Positions 15,014 to 23,602 of a DNA stretch of 30,314 nt are shown here, one piece after another. The notes beneath the pieces were generated by a model that saw nothing but the letters and a program-made list of their open reading frames with translations, searched no databases and was not told the origin of the DNA. The position numbers and the translations under genes are program-made. This DNA comes from Lachnospiraceae bacterium UBA7027 (GTDB lineage: Bacteria > Bacillota > Clostridia > Lachnospirales > Lachnospiraceae), in NCBI GenBank assembly GCA_002494135.1, contig DLBG01000059.1:1-30314 (forward strand), given 5' to 3'. The stretch's first letter is position 1; every line of letters starts with the position of its first letter.

Positions 15014-17500
15014 ATGTCAAACCACACCAAATCAGGCAAGTTAATAGGAATCACCGGCGGTGTCGGCAGCGGTAAATCCACCGCGTTAAAGTATCTTGAG
15101 GATACATACGGCGCCGTGGTTTTGTATGCCGATGAAATCGGAAGCCGCCTTCAGAAGAAGGACGGAGTCTGTTATGCACCCATGGTGGAACTTCTGGGTG
15201 AAGATATTCTTGCTCCCGACGGGGAAATCGACCGGGCAAGAACGGCCGAAATTGTTTTCGGAAACGAAGAGATTTTAAAGAAAATCAATGCCATTGTGCA
15301 TCCCGCCGTTCGCAGGGAAGTGTTCCGGCTAGTGGACGAATACAGGGCCGCGAATCCCGAAACCGTAATTTTTCTTGAATCCGCAATTTTTGCGGAAGCC
15401 GGATATCTGGATTTTCTGGATGAACTCTGGCTTGTTATAACCGATGAAAAGACCCGCGCCGAGAGACTTTTTCAAAGCAGAGGATATTCGAGCGAGAAAA
15501 CCGAAAGCGTAATGAAACGACAAATGTCGGACGATGACTATAAGGTTTATGCGGACCATATTCTTTTAAATAACGGTGAGAAAAAGGATTTATACCGTCA
15601 GATTGATTTATATATGACCGAGCCGGTTTTCGGCCTGGATATCGGAACCCGCAGTGTTGTGGGAACCGTGGGCTACTTAAAGGGCGGCTTGTTTTATGTG
15701 TATGCCCAGTCCGTCAAAGAACACGATACGAGGTCCATGCTCGACGGACAGATTCATGATATCGGAAAGGTTGCCGAAACGATTCGCGAAGTGAAGGAGG
15801 ATCTGGAGAAACAAATCGGATTTGCACTTCGCAAAGTCTGTATCGCAGCGGCGGGCCGCGTGTTAAAAACCCATAACGACCACGCGGAGATTTCCTTTGA
15901 AACGGACCGCATTATAAGCGGAGAAGACATATATGAACTGGAATCCGTGACGCTCGAGAAAGCATACATAAATTTTGAGAAAAAGAACGGAAATTTAAAC
16001 GAAAAATTCTATCTGGTCGGACACTCCGTTACCAAAGAATATTTAAACGGCAATGTCATCGGCAATCTGGAGAATCAGCGCGGCAATACCATCGGCATGG
16101 ATATTATCGCAACCTTCCTGCCCGAAGACGTTGTGGAAGGCTTATACCGTGCCGTGGAACTTTCCGGACTTGAGGTCTGCAATCTGACACTGGAGCCGAT
16201 TGCTGCAACGCTTGTTGCCATCCCGGAGAATTTCCGCATGTTAAATATCGCACTTGTCGACGTGGGTGCGGGAACAAGCGATATCTGTATTACCGATGGC
16301 GGAACCATCCGCGCCTACGGCATGATTCCGAGAGCCGGAGATGCATTGACCGAGCTGATTGCAAAATACTGCCTGGTTGATTTTACCGTGGCGGAGGAAA
16401 TTAAAAGAGGCATTTCCGTTTTGGAAGAAGTATCCTACTCGGACATCCTCGGAATTCCGCATACCATCAAAAAAGAAGAGGTGCTTGAAGTTCTCGAGCC
16501 CATGCTGCATGATATGGCAAACGAGGTTTCCAACCGCATCATTTCACTGAATGCGGATAAACCCGTCAGCGCTGTTTTTGTGGTCGGCGGAGGCGGACTC
16601 ATCGAAGGCTATACCGCCATGCTTGCCCAGGCCATGGGCCTTCCGGCAAACCGGGTTGCTTTAAGAGGTGAGGAGATTTTATCAAGATTTGTCTTCCCCG
16701 ATTCCGGATTCAGGAAAGATTCGCTCATGGTAACCCCTCTCGGTATCTGCTTAAATTACTATGAACAGAACAATAATTTTATCTACGTGACCGTAAACGG
16801 AGAGCGGATTAAACTGTACAACAACGGAAAACTCCGCGTTGTGGATGCGCTCATGCAGATGAATGTGCCGAATGAAAACATTTTTCCGAAGCGCGGCAAA
16901 ACCATCCGTTTTACGATTAACGGAGATGTCCGTCTTCTGAAGGGACGTCTGGGAGAACCGGCGATTGTTACCGTCAACGGGGAAAGTGCCGATATCCGAT
17001 GCGCCATCCGTAAGAACGATTTTGTGGAGATTACCTATTCCACCAAAGGCGAAGATGCGGGAATGAAAATCGCAGACCTTGCCGAATACAAAAAAATGGT
17101 CGACAGACCGCTTGCCATTCTGGTTAACGGACATGTGGAACGGCCGGATTACGAGATTGAAAACGGAGATATTATTTCCGTGGAATCTCTTGACGAAACC
17201 GCCGAGCCCTTTACAAAGGAACTCCCCGCAGCAGAGCTTTTAAAAGAGCCGGTTGCGGAACGCCGGATCGATTCCGTAAAGAGTGCGTTTAACGAATTCA
17301 TAGTTGCGGTAAACGGACAGGTAATCACCATGAAGGGCAAAGAACAGTATATTTTTGTCGATATATTCGATTATATCGATTTTGATTTAAAATCCCCGAA
17401 GGGACGTAAAATCGTCACGAAAGTCAACGGGGTCCCGGTGGCAAACTACATGCAGGAACTGCCGGAAGGAGCCGTAATCGAGCTCTACTGGGAAGATTAA
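15014..17500 (+). CDS. coaE: Fusion of dephospho-CoA kinase with an FtsA-like protein and a C-terminal repeat array
   Basis: A single 828-residue frame. Residues 1-200 are a complete dephospho-CoA kinase (last step of CoA synthesis) with P-loop GGVGSGKS (15-22), ADEIG, the VHPAVR segment and the usual end ILLNNGEKKDLYRQIDLY. Residues 201-560 are an FtsA/actin-Hsp70-fold protein, with phosphate loop 1 GLDIGTRSVVG from 207, VDVGAGTSD near 416-423 and VVGGGGLIEGY near 523. Residues 590-828 contain six short units around V/I-N-G that look beta-grasp-like. In related Clostridia I would expect coaE and this FtsA-like gene as separate neighbours. An in-frame ATG at 15614 (Met201) falls exactly at the junction without a good ribosome binding site. 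A lost stop codon or a sequencing change could also explain the joining. Confidence 0.9.
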   Translation: MSNHTKSGKLIGITGGVGSGKSTALKYLEDTYGAVVLYADEIGSRLQKKDGVCYAPMVELLGEDILAPDGEIDRARTAEIVFGNEEILKKINAIVHPAVRREVFRLVDEYRAANPETVIFLESAIFAEAGYLDFLDELWLVITDEKTRAERLFQSRGYSSEKTESVMKRQMSDDDYKVYADHILLNNGEKKDLYRQIDLYMTEPVFGLDIGTRSVVGTVGYLKGGLFYVYAQSVKEHDTRSMLDGQIHDIGKVAETIREVKEDLEKQIGFALRKVCIAAAGRVLKTHNDHAEISFETDRIISGEDIYELESVTLEKAYINFEKKNGNLNEKFYLVGHSVTKEYLNGNVIGNLENQRGNTIGMDIIATFLPEDVVEGLYRAVELSGLEVCNLTLEPIAATLVAIPENFRMLNIALVDVGAGTSDICITDGGTIRAYGMIPRAGDALTELIAKYCLVDFTVAEEIKRGISVLEEVSYSDILGIPHTIKKEEVLEVLEPMLHDMANEVSNRIISLNADKPVSAVFVVGGGGLIEGYTAMLAQAMGLPANRVALRGEEILSRFVFPDSGFRKDSLMVTPLGICLNYYEQNNNFIYVTVNGERIKLYNNGKLRVVDALMQMNVPNENIFPKRGKTIRFTINGDVRLLKGRLGEPAIVTVNGESADIRCAIRKNDFVEITYSTKGEDAGMKIADLAEYKKMVDRPLAILVNGHVERPDYEIENGDIISVESLDETAEPFTKELPAAELLKEPVAERRIDSVKSAFNEFIVAVNGQVITMKGKEQYIFVDIFDYIDFDLKSPKGRKIVTKVNGVPVANYMQELPEGAVIELYWED

Positions 17501-17517
17501 CAGGAGTTACTATAAAC

Positions 17518-18315
17518 ATGAGACTTGTCAGCATTGCGAGCGGAAGCAGCGGAAACTGCATATACGTGGGAGATGACCACACACATCTGCTTGTCGATGT
17601 CGGGTTAAGCGGAAAGAAAACCGAGGAAGGATTAAACGAAATCGGCCTGACGCTTTCCGACATTAACGGAATTCTGATTACCCACGAACACATCGATCAT
17701 ATCGGCGGACTCGGAGTTTTATCCCGCAAATACGGTATTCCGATTTATGCGACGAGAGGAACCTTTGAGGGGATTCGCAATACGAAAAGCGTAGGAGAGA
17801 TGGATGCCGGTCTTTTTCATCCGGTAGAAGCGGAACTGCCGTTCCTCGTAGGTGATCTGGAAGTCGATCCGATGGCGGTTTCCCACGATGCAAGGGAACC
17901 GGTGGCTTACCGGTTTTACGAGCAGGAAAAAAAGGCAGCCATTTTAACGGACCTCGGGACCTACGATCAGAGAATCGTCGATGCACTGCAGGGGTTTGAT
18001 ATTTTATTCTTAGAGGCCAATCACGATATCAACATGCTGCAGGTCGGACGATATCCGTATCCGCTGAAACAGCGTATCCTGGGCGAGAAAGGGCATTTGT
18101 CCAACGAAGCCTGCGGAAGACTTCTTGCCAGACTTCTGCATAATGGGATAAGATATATTGAACTCGGGCATTTAAGCCGGGAGAACAATCTGCCGGAGCT
18201 CGCCTATGAAACCGTGAAACTTGAAGTGACCGCCGCGGACAATCCTTACGACGGAAACGATTTTCCGATTTACGTGGCAAAACGCAGCCAGGTTTCAAAG
18301 ATACTTGAATGTTAG
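17518..18315 (+). CDS. walJ: WalJ/YycJ-type metallo-beta-lactamase-fold hydrolase
   Basis: A 265-residue cytoplasmic metallo-beta-lactamase-fold protein. The metal motif HEHIDH is at His56-His61. SIASGSSGNCIYV at the N-terminus, AILTDLGTY and EANHD near the middle, and GHLSNE and LGHLSRENN at the C-terminal part are typical of the YycJ/WalJ group. Members are nucleases, with 5'-3' exonuclease activity linked to mismatch repair in Bacillus-type bacteria. CAGGAG lies 11 bases before the ATG, 17 bases after the fusion gene. Its position after polA and coaE rather than in a walRK operon fits a DNA-maintenance role. Confidence 0.88.
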   Translation: MRLVSIASGSSGNCIYVGDDHTHLLVDVGLSGKKTEEGLNEIGLTLSDINGILITHEHIDHIGGLGVLSRKYGIPIYATRGTFEGIRNTKSVGEMDAGLFHPVEAELPFLVGDLEVDPMAVSHDAREPVAYRFYEQEKKAAILTDLGTYDQRIVDALQGFDILFLEANHDINMLQVGRYPYPLKQRILGEKGHLSNEACGRLLARLLHNGIRYIELGHLSRENNLPELAYETVKLEVTAADNPYDGNDFPIYVAKRSQVSKILEC

Positions 18316-18354
18316 TAAATACCAGCAATGAGCTGAAAAATAAGGAGATACAGC

Positions 18355-18627
18355 ATGAAAAAAACAATCATTACCGTAGTCGGTAAGGACGGCGTCGGCA
18401 TCATCGCCAAGGTTTGCACCTATCTTGCAAACAATAAAATCAACATCGAGGACATTTCGCAGACCATCGTGCACGGATATTTCAACATGATGATGGTTGT
18501 TGACATGAACGCTTCCTCCAAAGCATTTGAGGAAATCGCATCCGAGCTTTCCCAGATCGGGGAGGAAATCGGCGTAGTCATCCGCCTGCAGAGAGAAGAG
18601 ATTTTCGACTCAATGCACAGAATCTGA
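18355..18627 (+). CDS. ACT domain protein, UPF0237 family
   Basis: A 90-residue protein consisting of one ACT domain. TVVGKDGVGIIAKVCTYL is the ligand-binding loop and first helix, and DISQTIVHGYFNMMMVVDM the next strands. The UPF0237 family is almost always encoded next to UPF0210, as here, and the pair probably works together with the ACT domain sensing a small molecule, perhaps an amino acid. The ligand is unknown. A clear AAGGAG lies before the ATG and there is a 39-base gap to the partner gene. Confidence 0.92.
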   Translation: MKKTIITVVGKDGVGIIAKVCTYLANNKINIEDISQTIVHGYFNMMMVVDMNASSKAFEEIASELSQIGEEIGVVIRLQREEIFDSMHRI

Positions 18628-18666
18628 ATCGGACCGCGAAAAAATCCGACCGTTTGAGGTGAAACA

Positions 18667-20031
18667 ATGATAACAAGAAGAGAAGTATTAGAAACGAATG
18701 AGATGATTCAGAAGGAGAATCTGGATGTCCGTACCATTACGATGGGCATTTCCCTTCTGGACTGTATGGATGCATCCTTAGAGGAATGCAGAAAAAAGAT
18801 TCATGATAAAATCTATGACAAGGCAAAGAATCTTGTCAAAACCGGAAAAGACATTGAGCGGGAATTCGGAATTCCCATTGTAAACAAGCGTATTTCCGTA
18901 ACTCCCATCGCTATTGTGGGATCGGCCTGCTGTAAAACACCAAAGGATTATGCGGCCATTGCAAAGACTCTGGATGATGTGGCAAAACAGGTCGGCGTGA
19001 ATTTTATCGGCGGATATTCCGCACTGGTAAGCAAGGGAAGTACTCCTTCCGACGAGCTTTTGATGAAGTCGATTCCGCTCGCGCTTTCCACAACCGACCG
19101 CGTATGTTCTTCCATTAACCTCGGTTCCACGAGAACCGGTATCAACATGGATGCGGTACGCCTGATGGGCGATATTATCAAGGAAACCGCGGAACGTACG
19201 AAGGATGCGGATTCCCTGGGATGTGCAAAACTCGTTGTATTCTGCAACGCTCCCGATGACAATCCGTTCATGGCGGGTGCTTTCCACGGTGTGACCGAAG
19301 GGGACTGCGTCATCCATGTCGGTGTATCCGGCCCCGGCGTTGTAAAAACCGCACTGGAAAAAGTAAGAGGAGAAAATTTCGAAATTCTCTGCGAGACAAT
19401 AAAAAAGACGGCATTTAAAGTAACCCGTGTCGGACAGCTGGTAGCAAAAGAAGCGTCCGCAAGACTCGGAGTTCCTTTCGGAATCATTGATTTATCCCTG
19501 GCTCCGACCCCCGCAATCGGCGATTCCGTAGCGGACATTCTCTGCGAAATCGGTCTCGAATATGCCGGTGCACCCGGAACCACGGCGGCACTTGCGCTTT
19601 TGAACGATCAGGTCAAGAAGGGCGGTGTCATGGCATCCTCCTATGTCGGCGGATTAAGCGGTGCTTTTATTCCGGTTTCCGAGGATCAGGGTATGATCAA
19701 TGCGGTCGAAGCAAGTGCATTAACGATCGAGAAACTTGAAGCCATGACCTGTGTCTGCTCCGTAGGTCTTGATATGATTGCCATTCCGGGAGATACCCCG
19801 AATACCTCCATTTCCGGTATCATTGCCGACGAACTTGCCATTGGTATGGTAAATCAGAAAACGACGGCTGTCCGCATCATTCCGGTTATCGGAAAGGGCG
19901 TCGGAGAAACCGTTGAATTCGGCGGTCTTTTGGGACATGCGCCGATTATGCCCGTTAACCGTTTTGGATGCGAGAATTTTGTTAACCGCGGAGGAAGAAT
20001 TCCTGCGCCGATTCATAGTTTCAAGAACTAA
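18667..20031 (+). CDS. UPF0210 (DUF711) family protein
   Basis: A 454-residue cytoplasmic protein of the UPF0210 family, recognised by NLDVRTITMGISLLDC, VNKRISVTPIAIVGS, HVGVSGPGVVKTAL and APTPAIGDSVADIL. The length is usual for the family. Structures place it near pyruvate-formate-lyase-like folds, but no Cys or Gly radical motif was identified and the function is not known. GAGGTG lies seven bases before the start. It is encoded directly after its usual UPF0237 partner. Confidence 0.93.
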   Translation: MITRREVLETNEMIQKENLDVRTITMGISLLDCMDASLEECRKKIHDKIYDKAKNLVKTGKDIEREFGIPIVNKRISVTPIAIVGSACCKTPKDYAAIAKTLDDVAKQVGVNFIGGYSALVSKGSTPSDELLMKSIPLALSTTDRVCSSINLGSTRTGINMDAVRLMGDIIKETAERTKDADSLGCAKLVVFCNAPDDNPFMAGAFHGVTEGDCVIHVGVSGPGVVKTALEKVRGENFEILCETIKKTAFKVTRVGQLVAKEASARLGVPFGIIDLSLAPTPAIGDSVADILCEIGLEYAGAPGTTAALALLNDQVKKGGVMASSYVGGLSGAFIPVSEDQGMINAVEASALTIEKLEAMTCVCSVGLDMIAIPGDTPNTSISGIIADELAIGMVNQKTTAVRIIPVIGKGVGETVEFGGLLGHAPIMPVNRFGCENFVNRGGRIPAPIHSFKN

Positions 20032-20055
20032 ATTAAAATTAATTGAAAGAATGAA

Positions 20056-20086
20056 TTAATTAGATCTATAAGAATAAACTAATTAA
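20056..20086 (+). promoter_or_regulatory. AT-rich inverted repeat before the BMP-like gene
   Basis: TTAATTAG (20056-20063) and CTAATTAA (20079-20086) form a perfect 8-base inverted repeat around 15 bases. It sits in a 66-base gap that is much richer in A and T than the surrounding sequence and has no Shine-Dalgarno element. It could be an operator or simply low-complexity sequence. Confidence 0.25.
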
Positions 20087-20097
20087 AAAATATTAAA

Positions 20098-22062
20098 ATG
20101 TCAGAAGATTATCAGCTTGCAAAAAGACTCGGAGAGGCCGCTGTTAGGACCGCATTGAAGGAAGGCAGATCACCTTACCTTCCGGTTCTGGATGCCCTTC
20201 CGGAAATAAAAGAATCCGTCGGCGAGGCATATGTCGGCGTTTTGGAATTACCGATGCTTTTTATTGTCGGTAATAAAGAAATGTCCAGAAACAATGCCTT
20301 TGCCAATAATTTTATGCCTTTAATCGAAGACGGAACCGAGTTTTCCGCCAAGTGGGCGAGCCTTTGCGAATCCGTCCGTAACGAGGGCGTACAGCAGGCA
20401 ATTAAATGCTACGAATACATGAATGATTATTACGTGCAGGAAGGAAACAAACGTGTTTCCGTATCCCGTTATCTGAAAATGGATTTCATTCATGCCGACG
20501 TGACGCGTATTTTACCCGCAAAAAACGATTCCAAGGAAGTAAAGGTATATTATGAATATCTGGATTTCTTCGAAGAAACCAGAGCATATTATTTAACGTT
20601 TACGGAGCCCGGTTCGTATTTAAAACTTGCGAATCTTTTAGGGCAGAATCTTGACTCTCCCTGGAAAGACGACGTTTTGTCGGATTTAAAGGCCGCATAT
20701 TTTACCTTTTTAAAACTCTATCAGTCCATTCTGAAAGTAGATGACCGTTATATCGTAAGTGATGCGTTTTTACTGTATATTTCCGTATTCCCGATGAAAT
20801 CACTGCTTGATGATACGGAAGACCAGATTGTCAAGAACATTAAAATGGCGCGTCTGGAGTTACGTACCAGCACTACGATTGACGATATTGAATTTTTATC
20901 CGACGCACCGGTAAGTGAGAAAAGGCCGGCCAATCTGTTTGAAATTTTCAACCATTCCAAGAATTATACGAGCGCCAATCCTCTCAAGGTCGCATTCGTT
21001 TACGATCAGCCCATCGACGAATCCAGATGGGTGGATGCGCACGAGGCCGGAAGACTATATGCGCAGGATATCATCGGAGACCGGGTGAAATCGACGACAT
21101 ATCAGGCAAATCCGGACGGAAGCGATACGAATCAGGTAATCCAGCAGGCGGTGGATGATAAGAATGAGCTGATTTTTACCGTCTCTTCCAAAATGGCGTC
21201 CAACACGCTGCAGATGGCAATTGCAAATCCGGGCGTGAAATTTTTAAACTGCTCCATCGGACAGCCGCATCCGTCGTTTCGTTGTTATCACGGTAAATTA
21301 TATGAGGCAACGTTCTTAACCGGCATTCTTGCGGCACATCTGATGTTAACGAAAGCGGAGCCTTCAAAGAACCGCCGGATCGGTTATCTGGTGCATTCCC
21401 TTCATTCACGCACCTATGCAAACTTAAATGCATTCGCGGTCGGTGTTTCATTAATCGATCCGGAGTGTAAGATTTCGTTAAAATACATCGGTGACGGGGA
21501 ACACAAAAACTACAGAGACGAGTGGATGAACGAAGGCGTTTTGCTCTACGCCGACCTTGAGTATTCCGCGGTCCGCGGGGCCCGATATAAAGGCGGCCTG
21601 TTCCAGATTAACCGGAAAGTAACGCAGGAGGAGATTGCGAATTTCAGCAATCATGACTATTACATCGGAGCACCGTATATTCTGTGGGGTAAATTTTATT
21701 CCATGATGATTCAGTCCGTGATTTCCGGCGCATGGGATTTAAACGAGCAGGATAAAAACGCTTCCCCGACCAACTACTGGTTCGGTCTTTCTACAGGTGT
21801 AGTCGGACTTCGTGCTCCGGAAATTCCTTATCAGACCGAGAAGATGCTCGCATTCTTTAAAAATGCGATGGTTTACGGAAAAATGGATCCGTTTTCGGGA
21901 GAAATCCATTCCCAGACGGAAGTCATCAACGAAGGAAATGCCGGCAAGTCCATAGGACTTCCCCATAATTTGAAGAAAATGACGGCAAGCCAGATTATCG
22001 AAATGGACTGGCTGAATGAAAACATTGAGGGGACCATGCCCCCGTATATAAGACAGATATGA
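20098..22062 (+). CDS. Cytoplasmic protein with ParB-like region and BMP-type periplasmic-binding domain
   Basis: A 654-residue protein without a signal peptide or lipobox. The middle of the N-terminal half has VQEGNKRVSVSRYLKMDF (113-130), which resembles the ligand/nuclease core of ParB/sulfiredoxin folds. From about residue 295 (LKVAFVYDQPIDESRW) to about 570 it follows the basic membrane protein (BMP/Med, nucleoside-binding) pattern, including FLTGILAAHL and RIGYLV. BMP domains normally sit outside the cell and feed ABC transporters, so an intracellular copy suggests a sensor. No transporter gene is adjacent. The ATG at 20098 is the first possible start after an in-frame stop but has no visible ribosome binding site. 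It overlaps the next gene by four bases. Confidence 0.75.
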   Translation: MSEDYQLAKRLGEAAVRTALKEGRSPYLPVLDALPEIKESVGEAYVGVLELPMLFIVGNKEMSRNNAFANNFMPLIEDGTEFSAKWASLCESVRNEGVQQAIKCYEYMNDYYVQEGNKRVSVSRYLKMDFIHADVTRILPAKNDSKEVKVYYEYLDFFEETRAYYLTFTEPGSYLKLANLLGQNLDSPWKDDVLSDLKAAYFTFLKLYQSILKVDDRYIVSDAFLLYISVFPMKSLLDDTEDQIVKNIKMARLELRTSTTIDDIEFLSDAPVSEKRPANLFEIFNHSKNYTSANPLKVAFVYDQPIDESRWVDAHEAGRLYAQDIIGDRVKSTTYQANPDGSDTNQVIQQAVDDKNELIFTVSSKMASNTLQMAIANPGVKFLNCSIGQPHPSFRCYHGKLYEATFLTGILAAHLMLTKAEPSKNRRIGYLVHSLHSRTYANLNAFAVGVSLIDPECKISLKYIGDGEHKNYRDEWMNEGVLLYADLEYSAVRGARYKGGLFQINRKVTQEEIANFSNHDYYIGAPYILWGKFYSMMIQSVISGAWDLNEQDKNASPTNYWFGLSTGVVGLRAPEIPYQTEKMLAFFKNAMVYGKMDPFSGEIHSQTEVINEGNAGKSIGLPHNLKKMTASQIIEMDWLNENIEGTMPPYIRQI

Positions 22063-22748
22063 GAATTCTGGCGATATCGGATGTGGAATCAAAAGCGCTA
22101 TGGGATTATTACAATCCCGACCGGGTAAAAGGAATCGATGTAATCGTATCCTGCGGTGACGTGCGCGCCGAATACCTGGAATTTCTGGTAACGATGACCG
22201 GCCTTCCCGTTTTATATGTTCCCGGAAATCATGACAGCCAGTACGTGAAACGTCCTCCAGAAGGGTGCATCAATATTGACGGCAAAGTGTTTACTTTGGA
22301 CGGAGTGCGTTTTGTCGGTTTCGGAGGTTCGAGAAAATATTCGAACGGCAAATACATGTATACCGAAGACCAGATGCGTACCAAAATCTGTAAGGTAAAA
22401 CCGAAGATTATCAAAAACGGCGGAGTGGACATTCTGGTGACACATGCGGCCTGTATGGATTTCGGGGATATGGAAGATTATGCGCACCGCGGATTCGCGT
22501 GCTTTAATGAATTTTTAGAGCGTGTGAAACCGCCCGTTATGTTGCACGGACATGTGCACGCAAGTTACCGGCATTCCAATTTTAAGAGGGAAATGCAGCA
22601 TCCGACCGGAACGAACGTGATTAACTGTTATGAAAAATATGCATTCAATTTTGATTTAAAAGACAGAAATGCAATCAGCAAAAAAGAACTGTCGAGAAAT
22701 CTGCGCGGTGCATTCTGGACCGTATACCCGCAGAATATCAATGATTAG
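22059..22748 (+). CDS. Calcineurin-like metallophosphoesterase
   Basis: A 229-residue cytoplasmic metallophosphoesterase with the family motifs in order: SDVES (Asp8), CGDVR (Asp34), GNHD (57-59), THAAC (His129) and HGHVH (His163, His165). The first motif is D-x-E where the usual form is D-x-H, so one metal ligand is changed. It overlaps the BMP-like gene by four bases, which suggests coupled expression and perhaps a shared nucleotide-related ligand; that is inference. The substrate is unknown. Confidence 0.85.
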   Translation: MRILAISDVESKALWDYYNPDRVKGIDVIVSCGDVRAEYLEFLVTMTGLPVLYVPGNHDSQYVKRPPEGCINIDGKVFTLDGVRFVGFGGSRKYSNGKYMYTEDQMRTKICKVKPKIIKNGGVDILVTHAACMDFGDMEDYAHRGFACFNEFLERVKPPVMLHGHVHASYRHSNFKREMQHPTGTNVINCYEKYAFNFDLKDRNAISKKELSRNLRGAFWTVYPQNIND

Positions 22749-22761
22749 CATCCTCACTATG

Positions 22762-22799
22762 AACCCATTCGGAAGTTAACCCATTCAGGAGCAACCCAT
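22762..22799 (+). repeat. Short imperfect tandem repeat over a ribosome binding site
   Basis: AACCCATTCGGAAGTT (22762-22777), AACCCATTCAGGAGC (22778-22792) and AACCCAT (22793-22799). The second unit contains the AGGAG that serves the gene starting at 22798, and the first carries a weaker GGAAG. It looks like a local duplication. Confidence 0.5.
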
Positions 22800-23601
22800 G
22801 GACAACCGGCAGATACCGAACGAAGAAATCCCAAAGAAGAGATTTAAGGATAAGATTCATCTGAATTTTTTTGTCCTTTTATTTGTTATTGCACCGATTT
22901 TTGCCTATACCGTTTATCTGGTATTCAAAAGACCGGATGTGGTTCATCTTTTCTGGCTGATTATGGCATCCGCGGTTTTGGTTCTGGACATTTTCTGGAT
23001 GCAGGAAAAGTTTTTTGAAGACCGTAATGCATTAAACAAAAAGATTAACGAGTGGGATAACAGAAGAAGAGCGATGCGGGCACGGAATCTGCCTTTTCAT
23101 GAACCGAAGCCGCAGAAACAAAAGATTTTAACACCCGTCATTCCCGTATTGTTTGCCATTGTATTCGGTATTTACATTTTCAGTTTTCTTCCTCTGAAAC
23201 TGATTGATACCGCCGTCCCGAAAACAAGACTGTTTTATAAAATCGATATCAGCAGCCTGAAAGAAAAGAATCCGAATAAATATGGGTTTCTTCCGGATGA
23301 AGTGCCGAAGAATGCAACGAATTTTAAATGGACGGTATTTCCGACCATTATGCAGGGTGACGGATACGAACTTTTGACTTTTTATGCGGATTCGTCTTAT
23401 CTGGAAAATGAAATCAATACAAAATGTGCGGGGATAGAACCGCAAAGCGTGATGAATATGCCGGTCTTAAATTTTATGACGCCGGCGCAGGCACAGAGTG
23501 CGGAGTGGTATCCCATGTTTGATTTAGGCGATAACCACCGCACGACATGGGGAATTGCAGTCGACAAAAATTCCGGACTGATTGCGTATTTCGTACAGTA
23601 G
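22798..23601 (+). CDS. Three-helix membrane protein of unknown function
   Basis: A 267-residue protein I do not recognise. Hydrophobic helices lie at about 23-43, 48-68 and 112-134. A basic, hydrophilic stretch (about 70-110, with WDNRRRAMRARN) lies between the second and third, and a soluble domain of about 130 residues follows the third. By the positive-inside rule the 70-110 loop is cytoplasmic and the C-terminal domain is outside. AGGAG lies seven bases before the ATG. It is 49 bases after the metallophosphoesterase gene and ends one base before the convergent tmcAL stop. Confidence 0.7.
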   Translation: MDNRQIPNEEIPKKRFKDKIHLNFFVLLFVIAPIFAYTVYLVFKRPDVVHLFWLIMASAVLVLDIFWMQEKFFEDRNALNKKINEWDNRRRAMRARNLPFHEPKPQKQKILTPVIPVLFAIVFGIYIFSFLPLKLIDTAVPKTRLFYKIDISSLKEKNPNKYGFLPDEVPKNATNFKWTVFPTIMQGDGYELLTFYADSSYLENEINTKCAGIEPQSVMNMPVLNFMTPAQAQSAEWYPMFDLGDNHRTTWGIAVDKNSGLIAYFVQ

Positions 23602-23602
23602 T

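Noticed and set aside
18778..19583. Long antisense open frames of 179 and 211 codons opposite the UPF0210 gene
   Set aside because: They lie fully inside a strongly recognised gene, have no ribosome binding site and no recognisable motifs; both are shadows of the real frame.
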